Part shown: positions 1 to 7,864 of the stretch, piece by piece | Numbering within the stretch: position 1 is the first letter of the stretch | Layout of the letters: each line of letters begins with the position of its first letter | Source of the DNA: Bacteroidota bacterium | Lineage (GTDB): Bacteria > Bacteroidota > Bacteroidia > Chitinophagales > Chitinophagaceae | Reading direction: 5' to 3' | Assembly (NCBI GenBank): GCA_013288945.1 | Contig: JABDAZ010000007.1 | Location: 1-64,000, forward strand | DNA: 64,000 bases | Notes under the pieces: model-generated | The model's database searches: none | What the model saw: only the letters and a program-made list of their open reading frames with translations | Told to the model about the DNA's origin: nothing | Program-made: the position numbers and the translations under genes

Positions 1-356
1 CGGATATTAAACTATCAAAAAATAAATTTCAATGGAAAAACGATTTAGATGTTGATGAAATTTTTAAAAATTGTTTTGGAATAGCTTCTGCAACCGATGG
101 TAAACCAGAAAAAATAATTTTATCATTCGAGCCTTTGCAAGGCAGGTATATAAAAAGTTTTCCGCTGCATGAATCTCAAAAAATAATTGCAGATGATATA
201 GAAGAATTAAAAATCACTTTGCAACTTTATATCACCCCTGATTTTATTATGAAACTGCTTTCGTATGGTGAAGAAGTTGAAGTAATATCGCCCAATAAAT
301 TAATCGACCAAGTAAAAGGGATTTATAAAAATGCGTTGGGATATTATGAGGAATAA
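1..356 (+). CDS. WYL-domain transcriptional regulator, C-terminal part
   Basis: The frame is open from the window edge (codons from base 3) to a TAA at 354-356, so only about the last 117 residues are visible. The text LSFEPLQGRYIKSFPLHESQ, followed by an alternating beta/helix stretch ending in GIYKNALGYY, matches the WCX C-terminal extension of WYL regulators. These are usually DNA-binding proteins with an N-terminal helix-turn-helix and a ligand- or nucleic-acid-sensing WYL domain, both outside this window. The gene ends 15 bases before a toxin-antitoxin pair on the same strand; WYL regulators often control defence loci, so it may regulate or belong to such a locus. That link is inference. 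Confidence 0.75.
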   Translation, partial: DIKLSKNKFQWKNDLDVDEIFKNCFGIASATDGKPEKIILSFEPLQGRYIKSFPLHESQKIIADDIEELKITLQLYITPDFIMKLLSYGEEVEVISPNKLIDQVKGIYKNALGYYEE

Positions 357-371
357 AATTAAATTTGTTGT

Positions 372-686
372 ATGCAAATCCCCATTATTAATAAAGCATC
401 TTTATTGCAACAACTTGATATAAACAAACACCAAATAAAATCTTTTGGTGTAAAGCGATTGGGATTGTTTGGCTCGTTTGCAAATGATATTGCTATTCAT
501 ACAAAAAGCGATATTGATTTTTTGGTAGAATTTGAACAAGGTAAAAAAACATACGACAATTTCATGGAATTGTCCTTTTACCTCGAAGAATTACTTGGCA
601 GAAAAGTGGAGCTTGTTACTGCACAATCATTAAGCAAATATATTGGCCCTCATATTTTAAAACAAGTTCAAAATGTTGCCTTCTAA
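372..686 (+). CDS. mntA: MntA-type minimal nucleotidyltransferase antitoxin
   Basis: A 104-residue protein with the minimal nucleotidyltransferase (MNT) signature: GSF at residues 34-36, the metal-binding pair D47 and D49 in KSDIDFLVEF, and a third acidic residue E80 in RKVELVT. In MntA/HepT (type VII) toxin-antitoxin systems this enzyme adds AMP to a tyrosine of the HEPN toxin and silences it. The next gene encodes the matching HEPN protein, whose ATG at 673 lies inside the end of this gene, the overlap expected for this pair. The reading frame is complete. The antitoxin catalytic residues are intact although the toxin partner appears frameshifted. Confidence 0.85.
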   Translation: MQIPIINKASLLQQLDINKHQIKSFGVKRLGLFGSFANDIAIHTKSDIDFLVEFEQGKKTYDNFMELSFYLEELLGRKVELVTAQSLSKYIGPHILKQVQNVAF

Positions 687-1007
687 TCTTGAGCTTTTAA
701 GGCACATGTCAGATGAAGTAAATTTTATTCTTAAACAACAAACGGATTGGCAAAAGACGAAATAATTAATAATCCTGTTTTAAGCCGCGCAATAATCAGA
801 AGCCTTGAAATTATTGGAGAAGCTGCAAAAAAAACAGATGCAGAATTTAAGGCAATTTATACGCACATTGAATGGAAAAAAATTGCCGGGACAAGGGACA
901 AACTTATTCATGAATATTTTGGAGTTGATTATGATATTGTATGGGATATCATTGAAAACAAATTGCCTGCATTAAAAGAATATGTGGATGAAATTTTATC
1001 TTCCTAA
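673..1007 (+). pseudogene. hepT: HepT-like HEPN (DUF86) toxin, frameshifted
   Basis: Reading from ATG 673 gives a typical HepT start (MLPSNLELLRHMSDEVNFIL) that hits a stop near 763. The rest of the family sequence, KDEIINNPVLSRAIIRSLEI and onward, continues in another frame to a TAA at 1005-1007. The frames join if one base is restored near 745-750, for example in a T run. The HEPN RNase motif R-x4-H-x-Y is intact in RDKLIHEY, so the catalytic region is undamaged. HepT cleaves RNA and is inactivated by MntA. Either the toxin has decayed or the sequence has a one-base error. The end overlaps the convergent aminotransferase gene by four bases. Confidence 0.8.
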
Positions 1008-2185
1008 TTTTTGTTGATTGCCTCAATAATCATTTCACAAGCCATTTTTATTTCGTCTTCATTAATAATCAACGGTGGCGCGATGCGCATGCATTGTGGT
1101 GCAAAGAGAAACCAGTCTGTCAATATTCCTTGTTCAATACACTTGTCAATTATTTTTTTGTTGAAATCGAAATTTTCAAATTCAACGGCGATTAATAAAC
1201 CATTTGAACGAACTGCTTTTATTTTTGGATGGCTTAATAAACTGCGGAATGATTTTTCTTTTTTATAAACTTCATTAATCATATTTTCTTCAAGCAATAC
1301 TTGCATGGAAGCAAGGCCTGCAGCGCAACACACAGGATGGCCGCCAAATGTTGTTATATGACCAAGCACAGGATTATCTGTAAATAAATCCATCAACTTT
1401 TTATCTGAAATAAATGCACCGAGCGGCATGCCACCGCCGAGCGCTTTGCCCAATAATAAAATATCAGGTATAATATCAAACTGTTGAAATCCCCAAAGTG
1501 TTCCTGTTCTTCCGAAGCCGGTTTGTATTTCATCGAGTATTAATAATGTGCCGGTGTCGTTGCATTTTTTTCTTAATGCTTGCATCCATTCTTTTGTTGG
1601 TGCGTAAACTCCTTTTTCGGCTTGTATTGTTTCTGCAATTATGAAGGCTGTTTTTTCTGTTATACTTTTTAATGAATCAAAGGAATTATAATCGAGATGT
1701 AAAATATCCGGCAATAGCGGACGAAATGCATTGCGCCAGTATTCATCGCCGATAATGCTTAATGCGCCCTGTGTTGAACCGTGATAAGAATCTTTAAACG
1801 CAATTATTTGTGTTCTTCCGGTAACGCGTTTTGCTAATTTCATTGCGCCTTCCACTGCTTCGGCGCCGGAGTTGGTGAAGTAAACGGAATTTAATGTTGA
1901 TGGTAAATTTGCTGCAAGCATTGATGCATATTGAACTTGCGGCGATTGAATAAATTCTCCATACACTAAAACATGTAAATATTCATCAGCTTGTTTTTTT
2001 ATTGCTTCCACTACTTTTGGATGGCGGTGGCCGATATTACAAACACTTATTCCGCCGATGAGATCGAGATATTGTCTGCCATCTGTTGCAAATAATGTTG
2101 TTCCTTCGGCTTTGGCAATTTGTAAAGCGAGTGGCGATGAAGATGTTTGGGCTACATGTTTTAAAAATAATTCGCGCTGGTTCAT
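1004..2185 (-). CDS. Class III PLP-dependent aminotransferase
   Basis: A 393-residue fold-type I aminotransferase. Visible motifs are NSGAEAVEGAMKLAK (about residues 105-119), the cofactor aspartate in LDEIQTGFGRTG (D219) and the PLP lysine in LLLGKALGGG (K247). The group includes acetylornithine, ornithine, 4-aminobutyrate and other omega-aminotransferases. A dedicated argD lies at 26209-27363, so this copy probably serves another substrate such as ornithine or 4-aminobutyrate, which I cannot settle. I chose ATG 2185: the frame stays open to 2302, but that extra N-terminus is translated dispersed repeat and has no family similarity. It ends four bases into the convergent hepT. Confidence 0.88.
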   Translation of the reverse strand: MNQRELFLKHVAQTSSSPLALQIAKAEGTTLFATDGRQYLDLIGGISVCNIGHRHPKVVEAIKKQADEYLHVLVYGEFIQSPQVQYASMLAANLPSTLNSVYFTNSGAEAVEGAMKLAKRVTGRTQIIAFKDSYHGSTQGALSIIGDEYWRNAFRPLLPDILHLDYNSFDSLKSITEKTAFIIAETIQAEKGVYAPTKEWMQALRKKCNDTGTLLILDEIQTGFGRTGTLWGFQQFDIIPDILLLGKALGGGMPLGAFISDKKLMDLFTDNPVLGHITTFGGHPVCCAAGLASMQVLLEENMINEVYKKEKSFRSLLSHPKIKAVRSNGLLIAVEFENFDFNKKIIDKCIEQGILTDWFLFAPQCMRIAPPLIINEDEIKMACEMIIEAINKN

Positions 2186-2213
2186 TAATACAAATGTCGT
2201 GATTTCAAATAAA

Positions 2214-2313
2214 CAAGGAACAAGGTTCAAGATGCAAGGCACAAGAAATGAGGTCAGGAAATTATCATTAATATCGTTACATTCAATATCATAATATCCC
2301 AATATCTGAATAT
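2214..2313. repeat. Iterated-word repeat upstream of the aminotransferase
   Basis: Bases 2214-2245 are built from variants of the word CAAGG/CAAGA (CAAGGTTCAAGATGCAAGG), and 2281-2313 from variants of AATATC. Related words recur elsewhere: AAGGTTCAAG near 48302-48312, and the AATATC words, in reverse complement, near 62423-62445. The copy explains the false N-terminal extension of the aminotransferase frame. No arm-to-arm inverted repeat is obvious here. Confidence 0.5.
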
Positions 2314-2340
2314 CAACTAGAGAAACATGATGTAAGCTGC

Positions 2341-2386
2341 GCTGAATAAAGAACTAAATGTACAAGTGTGCGACGCAACTGGTGCT
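2341..2386. repeat. Dispersed 46-base repeat, copy 1
   Basis: Begins GCTGAATAAAGAAC and contains TGCGACGCAAC. It matches 62692-62737 at 39 of 46 positions by hand alignment, in the same orientation. Both copies are intergenic. No coding potential is shared and no function is known to me. Confidence 0.65.
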
Positions 2387-2427
2387 GAGAAGAGATATAC
2401 TGATCACTAACAAAAAATACTTTTTTT

Positions 2428-2955
2428 ATGGCTATGATTCTTCCGGTTGAAGGGGTGCTTCCGCAAATGGGTGCGAATTGTTTTGTGGCGCCAAATGCAA
2501 CCATTGTTGGCGACGTAATTATGGGCGATGATTGCAGTGTGTGGTTCAATACGGTTATTCGTGGTGATGTGAATAGCATTCGTATTGGTAATAAAGTGAA
2601 CATACAAGATGGCGCTGTATTGCATTGCACGTATCAAAAAACGAAAACGATTATTGGCAATAATGTTTCTATCGGCCATAATGCGATTGTGCATGGTTGC
2701 ACCATTCATGATAATGTGCTGATTGGAATGGGATCTATTGTGATGGATAATGCAGAAGTTGGAAGCAACTCGATAATCGCTGCGGGCGCGGTTGTGCTTG
2801 AAGGGACAAAGATTGAAAGCGGCGTTATTTATGCCGGCGTTCCTGCAAAAAAAATAAAAAACATTAATGAAGAATTGATTAAAGGGCAGATTGATCGCAT
2901 CGCAAATAATTATTTGCATTATGCAAGCTGGTTTAAAAATGAGAATGACATTTAA
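2428..2955 (+). CDS. Gamma-carbonic anhydrase family protein
   Basis: A 175-residue left-handed beta-helix protein of the YrdA/PaaY/CaiE type, built from hexapeptide repeats with bulky aliphatic residues every six positions. The three zinc-binding histidines of the family are present: H66 in AVLHC, and H84 and H89 in SIGHNAIVHGC. The family forms trimers with metal sites between subunits; some members hydrate CO2 and others act on thioesters, so activity cannot be assigned. It is full length, cytosolic, and seems to be a single-gene unit. Start ATG 2428; an upstream in-frame alternative is not needed. Confidence 0.88.
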   Translation: MAMILPVEGVLPQMGANCFVAPNATIVGDVIMGDDCSVWFNTVIRGDVNSIRIGNKVNIQDGAVLHCTYQKTKTIIGNNVSIGHNAIVHGCTIHDNVLIGMGSIVMDNAEVGSNSIIAAGAVVLEGTKIESGVIYAGVPAKKIKNINEELIKGQIDRIANNYLHYASWFKNENDI

Positions 2956-3066
2956 TTTTTATAATGATTTCTTGGCTGCATATTTTTTGGGTTGATTATA
3001 TATTTTATACGGTGCTTGCAAATGACAAATAATATTTGTAGGTTTAAATCGTTTTAATCTAAACCC

Positions 3067-3267
3067 ATGAAACCCGGCCTCAAAATATTAACCCTCCTGC
3101 TATTTATTACTATTAGTTTTAGCACAAGTTCGTGCAGACTTTGGAACAATTTATTCGGACCAAAATATGGATGCCCTAGCAGCGGAAGAAACGTTGGTGC
3201 GGAAAGGATTTTGAGTGGAGAGAAAGTGCCGAAGGCTGGTAAATTCAGGGCATCGCGAAACAGTTAA
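3067..3267 (+). CDS. Small putative lipoprotein
   Basis: A 66-residue protein with a hydrophobic signal sequence ending in a lipobox (STSSC, C23), so the mature form is a lipid-anchored peptide of about 44 residues. The mature part carries YGCPSSGRNVGAERI followed by a basic tail. The CPSSG-NxGAE pattern resembles small uncharacterized Bacteroidota lipoproteins that I recall only in general terms. No function can be assigned. Confidence 0.6.
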   Translation: MKPGLKILTLLLFITISFSTSSCRLWNNLFGPKYGCPSSGRNVGAERILSGEKVPKAGKFRASRNS

Positions 3268-3309
3268 TAATGTCTGAACCTATTTATAAAACCCTAAATC
3301 CCCCACTCT

Positions 3310-3642
3310 ATGAGCCTTACACTCCGTACCGATTTTGGTTGCACAGAAGCTGTTATTGATGATGATTGCGGCCTTAAACGTTTTTATGAAGTTGCAAACA
3401 TTTTAGCAGATGATCTGGATATCCAGTTTACACAAAAAACAGATGATTTCGATTCTGTGATGTGGGACTTTTTATTTAAGAACCATGTGCTTACACTTCA
3501 TTATAATATTTACACAGGCATTTCAATTTATCCAAGAAAATTTCGCGAAGCGCCAAGAAAAGATAATGATGCAGTAGTGGAAGTTGCAAAGTTTTTAGAA
3601 AATAAATTGCTGATTAATACAGCGAAAAGATTTATGTCTTAA
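3310..3642 (+). CDS. Hypothetical protein, 110 residues
   Basis: A soluble, mixed alpha/beta 110-residue protein without signal peptide or membrane segment. It is acidic in the first half and ends in a helix (VVEVAKFLENKLL). I do not recognise the family. Codon use is like its neighbours and it follows the small lipoprotein gene by 42 bases, so the two may be cotranscribed. The stop overlaps the convergent rsgA stop by four bases. Confidence 0.55.
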   Translation: MSLTLRTDFGCTEAVIDDDCGLKRFYEVANILADDLDIQFTQKTDDFDSVMWDFLFKNHVLTLHYNIYTGISIYPRKFREAPRKDNDAVVEVAKFLENKLLINTAKRFMS

Positions 3643-4565
3643 TAATTTTTTTCGCCAACAGAATCAAGAATACTGCAATAACTCACATACCGATCTATAT
3701 GAATTAAGCCGTCGTTGACGGCTTTTTTTATGGCGCAGCCTGGCTCATTAAAGTGCAGGCAATTATTAAACTGGCAATCATTAATGCGGCTGCGCATCTC
3801 AGGAAAATAATGAGAGAGTTCCTGTTTTGAAATATCAACCAAACCAAATTCGCGCATGCCGGGCGTATCAATAATTTGTCCGCCTTCTGGCAAGTCGAAC
3901 ATTTCTGCAAATGTTGTTGTATGAATTCCTTTGCCGCTCCAGCCGCTCACACCGTGGGTTTTGAGAGAAAGCTCTGGAAGAACTGCATTAATAAAAGAAG
4001 ATTTTCCAACACCGGAATGGCCGCTTAATAAAGTGATTTTATTTTTTAATGCTGATTTAATTTCTTCAACGCCATTATTTTCTTTTACACTTATTAATAC
4101 AATTTTATAGCCAATGGATTCATACATTTCTTTCCATTGTTCAAATTTATCCAGCTCTTTTTTTTTGTATAGATCTGCTTTATTTAAAACGATAATGGCG
4201 GAAACATGATACGATTCGCATGCAATAAGAAAACGATCAATAAATCCTTGTGATGTTCTTGGCTCTTTTAAAGTGGCAACCAATAATGACTGATCAACAT
4301 TTGCAGCGATGATGTGGTGCTGCATTTTATGTGAAGGCGATTGGCGATTAATATAATTATTGCGATCATGAATATCGATAATCGTTGCAGATTTTTCAAG
4401 TTCATTTTCTGAATCAATTTCCACATCATCACCAACTGCAATTGGATTGGTTGATGAAATCCCTTCAATTTTAAAAACACCTTTTAAGCGCGCGTTCCAA
4501 AATTCGCCGGTTTCAGTTTTTACAATATACCAGCTGCCTGTTGATTTATAAACTTTTGCTTTCAC
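3639..4565 (-). CDS. rsgA: Ribosome small-subunit-dependent GTPase RsgA
   Basis: A 308-residue circularly permuted GTPase. An N-terminal OB fold is followed by G4 (NKAD, 128-131), then G1 (GHSGVGKSS, 182-190), then G3 (DTPG, 233-236), and a C-terminal zinc knuckle with C264, C269, H271 and C277. RsgA binds the 30S subunit late in assembly and checks the decoding site, releasing when GTP is hydrolysed. Length and motif order are normal. It starts at ATG 4565, two bases from the stop of the upstream batA-like gene, so it may be the last gene of that transcript. Confidence 0.95.
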   Translation of the reverse strand: MKAKVYKSTGSWYIVKTETGEFWNARLKGVFKIEGISSTNPIAVGDDVEIDSENELEKSATIIDIHDRNNYINRQSPSHKMQHHIIAANVDQSLLVATLKEPRTSQGFIDRFLIACESYHVSAIIVLNKADLYKKKELDKFEQWKEMYESIGYKIVLISVKENNGVEEIKSALKNKITLLSGHSGVGKSSFINAVLPELSLKTHGVSGWSGKGIHTTTFAEMFDLPEGGQIIDTPGMREFGLVDISKQELSHYFPEMRSRINDCQFNNCLHFNEPGCAIKKAVNDGLIHIDRYVSYCSILDSVGEKNY

Positions 4566-4567
4566 GC

Positions 4568-5572
4568 TTATGGAAATTTTTTAAATAATGTAAAGCGCAA
4601 AATTAATTCGAGTAATAATAATGCAGCAGCTATTAATGCGAAAGGAAAAAATTGTTCGTTGTATCTTTTAAGTGCAGTTATTTCTACTTTCGATTTTTCG
4701 AGTTTATCAATTTCTGTATAAATATTTTTCAGGCTTTCATTATCTGTTGCACGAAAATATTTTCCGCCGGTTTCATTTGCAATTTGTGTAAGTAACTTTT
4801 CATCAATACTTACTTTTTCTTTTTGCATTACAATGCCGCCAGCTGTTTGCACGGGCATTGGCGCGAAACCTTCTGTACCAACGCCAATTGTATACACACG
4901 AACGCCAACTGATTTTGCAATTTCTTTTGCTGTGTTTGGATCTATTAATCCACCATTATTTTCTCCATCGGTTAATAAAATAATTACTTTACTTTTTGAT
5001 TGTGATGCGCGCAATCTGTCAACGCCTGTAGCCAATCCTGAACCAATCGCAGTTCCATCTTCAAGCAAGCCGCTATGTACATTATAGAGCTGAGATTTTA
5101 AAACATTTCTGTCAGAAGTTAATGGGCACATCGTAAAACTTTCGCCGGAAAAAATGACCAAACCAATTCTGTCTGCCGGACGGTTATCAATAAAATCCGA
5201 AGCAACATTTTTTGCGGCTTCCATTCTGTTTGGCGTAAAATCCTGTGCCAGCATACTTCCGCTGATGTCGAGGCACAAAACAATATCGATGCCTTCGCCA
5301 TTAATTTTTTGTTCATCATAACCAATTTGCGGCCGCGCCAATGCAATTATTATACAAACTGTCATTAATAAACGCAATATAAAAGGCACATGCCTGAATG
5401 TGTTTTTCCATGAACGTGTTGCGCCAAAATTTTTTACTGATGAAACGATTAATGCACCTGAACCCGGGCGCGTTTTTCGCAAGTACCACCAAATCATTAA
5501 TGGTAATAAAATCAGCAACGCGAAAAATGCAGGTTGCGCAAAAGTGATATGTTGAAACCAATCGTACAGCAC
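4568..5572 (-). CDS. VWA-domain membrane protein, BatA type
   Basis: A 334-residue protein with two N-terminal membrane segments (about 10-30 and 62-79), a von Willebrand A domain with the MIDAS motif DISGS at 102-106, and a final membrane helix (about 311-332) ending in a short basic tail. This is the BatA/Aerotolerance architecture, with the metal-dependent adhesion domain facing the periplasm. It is the last of the moxR, DUF58, BatD-like and BatA set on this strand, overlapping the preceding gene by one base. In Bacteroidota these operons are linked to envelope stress and aerotolerance, with MoxR acting as a chaperone-like ATPase on the VWA protein. No BatB follows. Confidence 0.87.
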   Translation of the reverse strand: MLYDWFQHITFAQPAFFALLILLPLMIWWYLRKTRPGSGALIVSSVKNFGATRSWKNTFRHVPFILRLLMTVCIIIALARPQIGYDEQKINGEGIDIVLCLDISGSMLAQDFTPNRMEAAKNVASDFIDNRPADRIGLVIFSGESFTMCPLTSDRNVLKSQLYNVHSGLLEDGTAIGSGLATGVDRLRASQSKSKVIILLTDGENNGGLIDPNTAKEIAKSVGVRVYTIGVGTEGFAPMPVQTAGGIVMQKEKVSIDEKLLTQIANETGGKYFRATDNESLKNIYTEIDKLEKSKVEITALKRYNEQFFPFALIAAALLLLELILRFTLFKKFP

Positions 5573-6489
5573 TATTTTTCTATCTTATTTAAAAGTTCAA
5601 CGGATGAATGAATGATGGAATAATTTTTTTCATTATCGTTTTCGCCAGGCAAATATTTTGCAAATTTTACAAAGTCGCTCATGCGCAATGCTTGTGCAAG
5701 CTGTGTAAATTGTTCGTTTGAAATATTTAATTGTTTCAATTGTAAAATCAGTTCGTCGTTTGTTTTTACCATGCTTGCGATCTGCAATTTGCGCAATACA
5801 AACTGGCGCAGAATATCATTCAACCTTGTATAATATAATTTTGTTTGATTGTTTTGTGTAAGCTTTTGTTGCTTCAATTCTTCCAATGATTTTATTGCTT
5901 CTTCATACGGCGTTAATTTTGAAATGGCCATTTGTTTTTCCATTTCTTTTGTTCCTTTCTTTTTTTGAATGAAGTAAACAACAAGTGCAATGGATAGTAA
6001 TGTAATGGCAACAACAATCCACGGAATATATTTTGCATTCGGGTTTTCTACATCAACAATATCTTTTATATCGTGATAATCTTTTTGCGGATCAAACTTT
6101 GAATAGCCAACTTCTACAATTGCAGAATCTGTAAGATAGGCAACGCCATTAACCGACAAACTTAAACGCGGAAGCACTTGCGTGCCGGAATCAAAACTTG
6201 TAATAATAACATCCTGCCGAAAAGATTTTTGGTCGCCTTTTATTAATGAATCAATTTTTCCTTTTTGAACAAAATCGAAATGCGTGATGGAATCTTCTGC
6301 AACCCACGCCACTTCTGCATTTGAAGGAACGGTAGATTCAATCGTTAACTGGATGGGTTCGCCAATTAAAATTTTATTTTTATTAATGCTTGCTTTTACA
6401 GAAACTGCGTTTTGTGAAAAACCGTTTTGCATTGCAAATAAAAAAATAATAATAATCGAAGCCAGTATGTGTAAAAATATTTTTCTCAT
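5572..6489 (-). CDS. BatD-like membrane protein of the moxR operon
   Basis: A 305-residue protein with a signal peptide (MRKIFLHILASIIIIFLFAM), an Ig-like beta domain in the periplasm, one membrane helix (WIVVAITLLSIALVVYFI, about 157-174) and a cytoplasmic helical tail. The position between the DUF58 and BatA genes and the layout fit the short BatD or DUF4381-like component of these operons; sequence alone is less diagnostic. It follows the DUF58 gene after three bases and overlaps batA by one base, so the three are translationally linked. Confidence 0.7.
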   Translation of the reverse strand: MRKIFLHILASIIIIFLFAMQNGFSQNAVSVKASINKNKILIGEPIQLTIESTVPSNAEVAWVAEDSITHFDFVQKGKIDSLIKGDQKSFRQDVIITSFDSGTQVLPRLSLSVNGVAYLTDSAIVEVGYSKFDPQKDYHDIKDIVDVENPNAKYIPWIVVAITLLSIALVVYFIQKKKGTKEMEKQMAISKLTPYEEAIKSLEELKQQKLTQNNQTKLYYTRLNDILRQFVLRKLQIASMVKTNDELILQLKQLNISNEQFTQLAQALRMSDFVKFAKYLPGENDNEKNYSIIHSSVELLNKIEK

Positions 6490-6492
6490 TTA

Positions 6493-7371
6493 TTATTTCG
6501 GCCGGTTTCGTCCTATAAAAAACTTCTTCAAAACTTTCACGTAATCCTCATCTGTACGAATGTGCAACAAATCTGATCCTGCTTTTAAAAAAATAGTTTT
6601 GCAATATTCCGTTGCATCAAAAAAATGTTGCTGGTAATTTTTTTGCACTAAAAAATCGCTGCTGTCAACCCATTGAATTTTTCCTGTTTCTGCATCTTCC
6701 ACTTCCAGCAAACCTGCGGATGGCAATTGCATATCCATTTTATCGTACACTTTCACGCCAGTAATATCATGTTTTTTTGAAGCCACTTTTAATGCTTCAT
6801 CAAACTTCTCATCTAAAAAATCGCTGAGTATAAAACAAATACTTTTTTGACGGATCGAATTATTAAAAAAGCGAATGGCTTCACTCAATTTTGTGCCTTT
6901 TCTTTTCGGCGTTGCCGTTAATAATTCGCGCACAATAAATAATGCGTGTTGCCTTCCTTTTTTTGGTGGAATATAACTTTCCACTTTATCACTAAATAAA
7001 ATTGCACCAACTTTATCATTGTTATTAATCGCTGAAAACGCAAGCACAGCGCAGATTTCTGTAATCATTTCCTGTTTGCTAGCATGCACCGTTCCGAATA
7101 AAGAACTTGCGCTTACATCAACTAACAACATCACCGTTAATTCTCTTTCTTCTTCAAATAATTTACTAAACGGATGATTGAAACGCGCGGAAACATTCCA
7201 ATCAATAAAACGTACATCATCGCCCGCAGCATATTCGCGCACTTCACGAAAGCTCATGCCGCGGCCTTTAAAAGCGCTGTGATACTCGCCCGTAAAAATA
7301 TGGCGTGTAAGCCTTTTGCTTTTAATCTCCAGCTCGCGGACTTTTTTTAATATTTCTGCGCTTGTTAGCAT
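6493..7371 (-). CDS. DUF58 domain protein of the moxR operon
   Basis: A 292-residue soluble protein with the DUF58 signature GRGMSFREVREYAAGDDVR (about residues 36-54) followed by IDWNVSARF, and a VWA-like fold with DVSAS as a degenerate MIDAS. DUF58 genes almost always follow moxR directly. Here a four-helix-bundle gene and its flanking repeats separate them by nearly 500 bases. The 30 bases upstream of ATG 7371 end in the left repeat arm. Confidence 0.9.
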   Translation of the reverse strand: MLTSAEILKKVRELEIKSKRLTRHIFTGEYHSAFKGRGMSFREVREYAAGDDVRFIDWNVSARFNHPFSKLFEEERELTVMLLVDVSASSLFGTVHASKQEMITEICAVLAFSAINNNDKVGAILFSDKVESYIPPKKGRQHALFIVRELLTATPKRKGTKLSEAIRFFNNSIRQKSICFILSDFLDEKFDEALKVASKKHDITGVKVYDKMDMQLPSAGLLEVEDAETGKIQWVDSSDFLVQKNYQQHFFDATEYCKTIFLKAGSDLLHIRTDEDYVKVLKKFFIGRNRPK

Positions 7372-7401
7372 TTTTATTCTTTACACATATATCATATAAA
7401 A

Positions 7402-7860
7402 GTTGACGGATGACAGTTGACAGATGACGGATTAAAATTTTAATAGGTTATTTCAACTTTTCTTTTTCGAAATAAGTAATTAATCCATTTAATATTCTCA
7501 TGCATTCATCTGTTAATACTGAAATCTCTTTAAATTTTTCTTCGTTAATAATTGCTGTCATTGAAGCAATATTTAATAACGTTTCTACTTCATACAAAGA
7601 TCCTCTGGCTATGTGAAAAAACTGGATGGAATCTTTTTTATAGTTGCGGCCAGAACCTTCAGCAATATTACACGGAACTGAAACTGTAGCTCTTTTTGTT
7701 TGCGCTGTTAAAACAAATAATTCCTCTTGAGGATAAGTTTTTAATAATAAATAAATTGCCTTAACCAATTGCATGGATTTTTTCCATGCTTCAAGGTTTT
7801 TATAATTTGTCATGAACAAGGTTTAATAACTCTATTCTCTGCCAACTGTCATCTGTCAAC
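7402..7860. mobile_element. Putative IVS-like cassette 1 (inverted repeats around a four-helix-bundle gene)
   Basis: Bases 7402-7419 (GTTGACGGATGACAGTTG) are the reverse complement of 7843-7860 with one mismatch in 18, and the left arm continues with a further TTGACAGATGAC to 7428. Between the arms lies only the four-helix-bundle gene. The right arm begins about four bases after the moxR stop. The same word family occurs as empty hairpins at 10754, 46227 and 47132. I infer an inserted unit; there is no transposase and no clear target duplication. Confidence 0.5.
7448..7813 (-). CDS. Four-helix-bundle protein, 23S rRNA IVS (S23) type
   Basis: A 121-residue all-helical protein. It opens YKNLEAWKKSMQLVKAIYLL and carries the family core TKRATVSVPCNIAEGSGR, diagnostic of the four-helix-bundle family named after proteins encoded in 23S rRNA intervening sequences and related to Avd of diversity-generating retroelements. 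The biochemical role is not established; members can bind nucleic acid. I use ATG 7813, not the TTG at 7819. It interrupts the moxR-DUF58 pair on the same strand and lies between inverted repeats. A second copy, about a third to a half similar by eye, is at 27360-27716. Confidence 0.88.
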   Translation of the reverse strand: MTNYKNLEAWKKSMQLVKAIYLLLKTYPQEELFVLTAQTKRATVSVPCNIAEGSGRNYKKDSIQFFHIARGSLYEVETLLNIASMTAIINEEKFKEISVLTDECMRILNGLITYFEKEKLK

Positions 7861-7864
7861 TTCT

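Noticed and set aside
2186-2302. N-terminal extension of the aminotransferase frame to 2302
   Set aside because: The 39 extra residues are translated repeat words; family similarity starts at ATG 2185.
2313-2919. Two long minus-strand frames opposite the gamma-carbonic anhydrase gene
   Set aside because: They are antisense shadows of the hexapeptide repeats, with His/Asn-rich composition and no start context.
7448-7813. Avd gene of a diversity-generating retroelement
   Set aside because: The protein is of the Avd-related four-helix family, but there is no reverse transcriptase, template repeat or variable repeat in the window.
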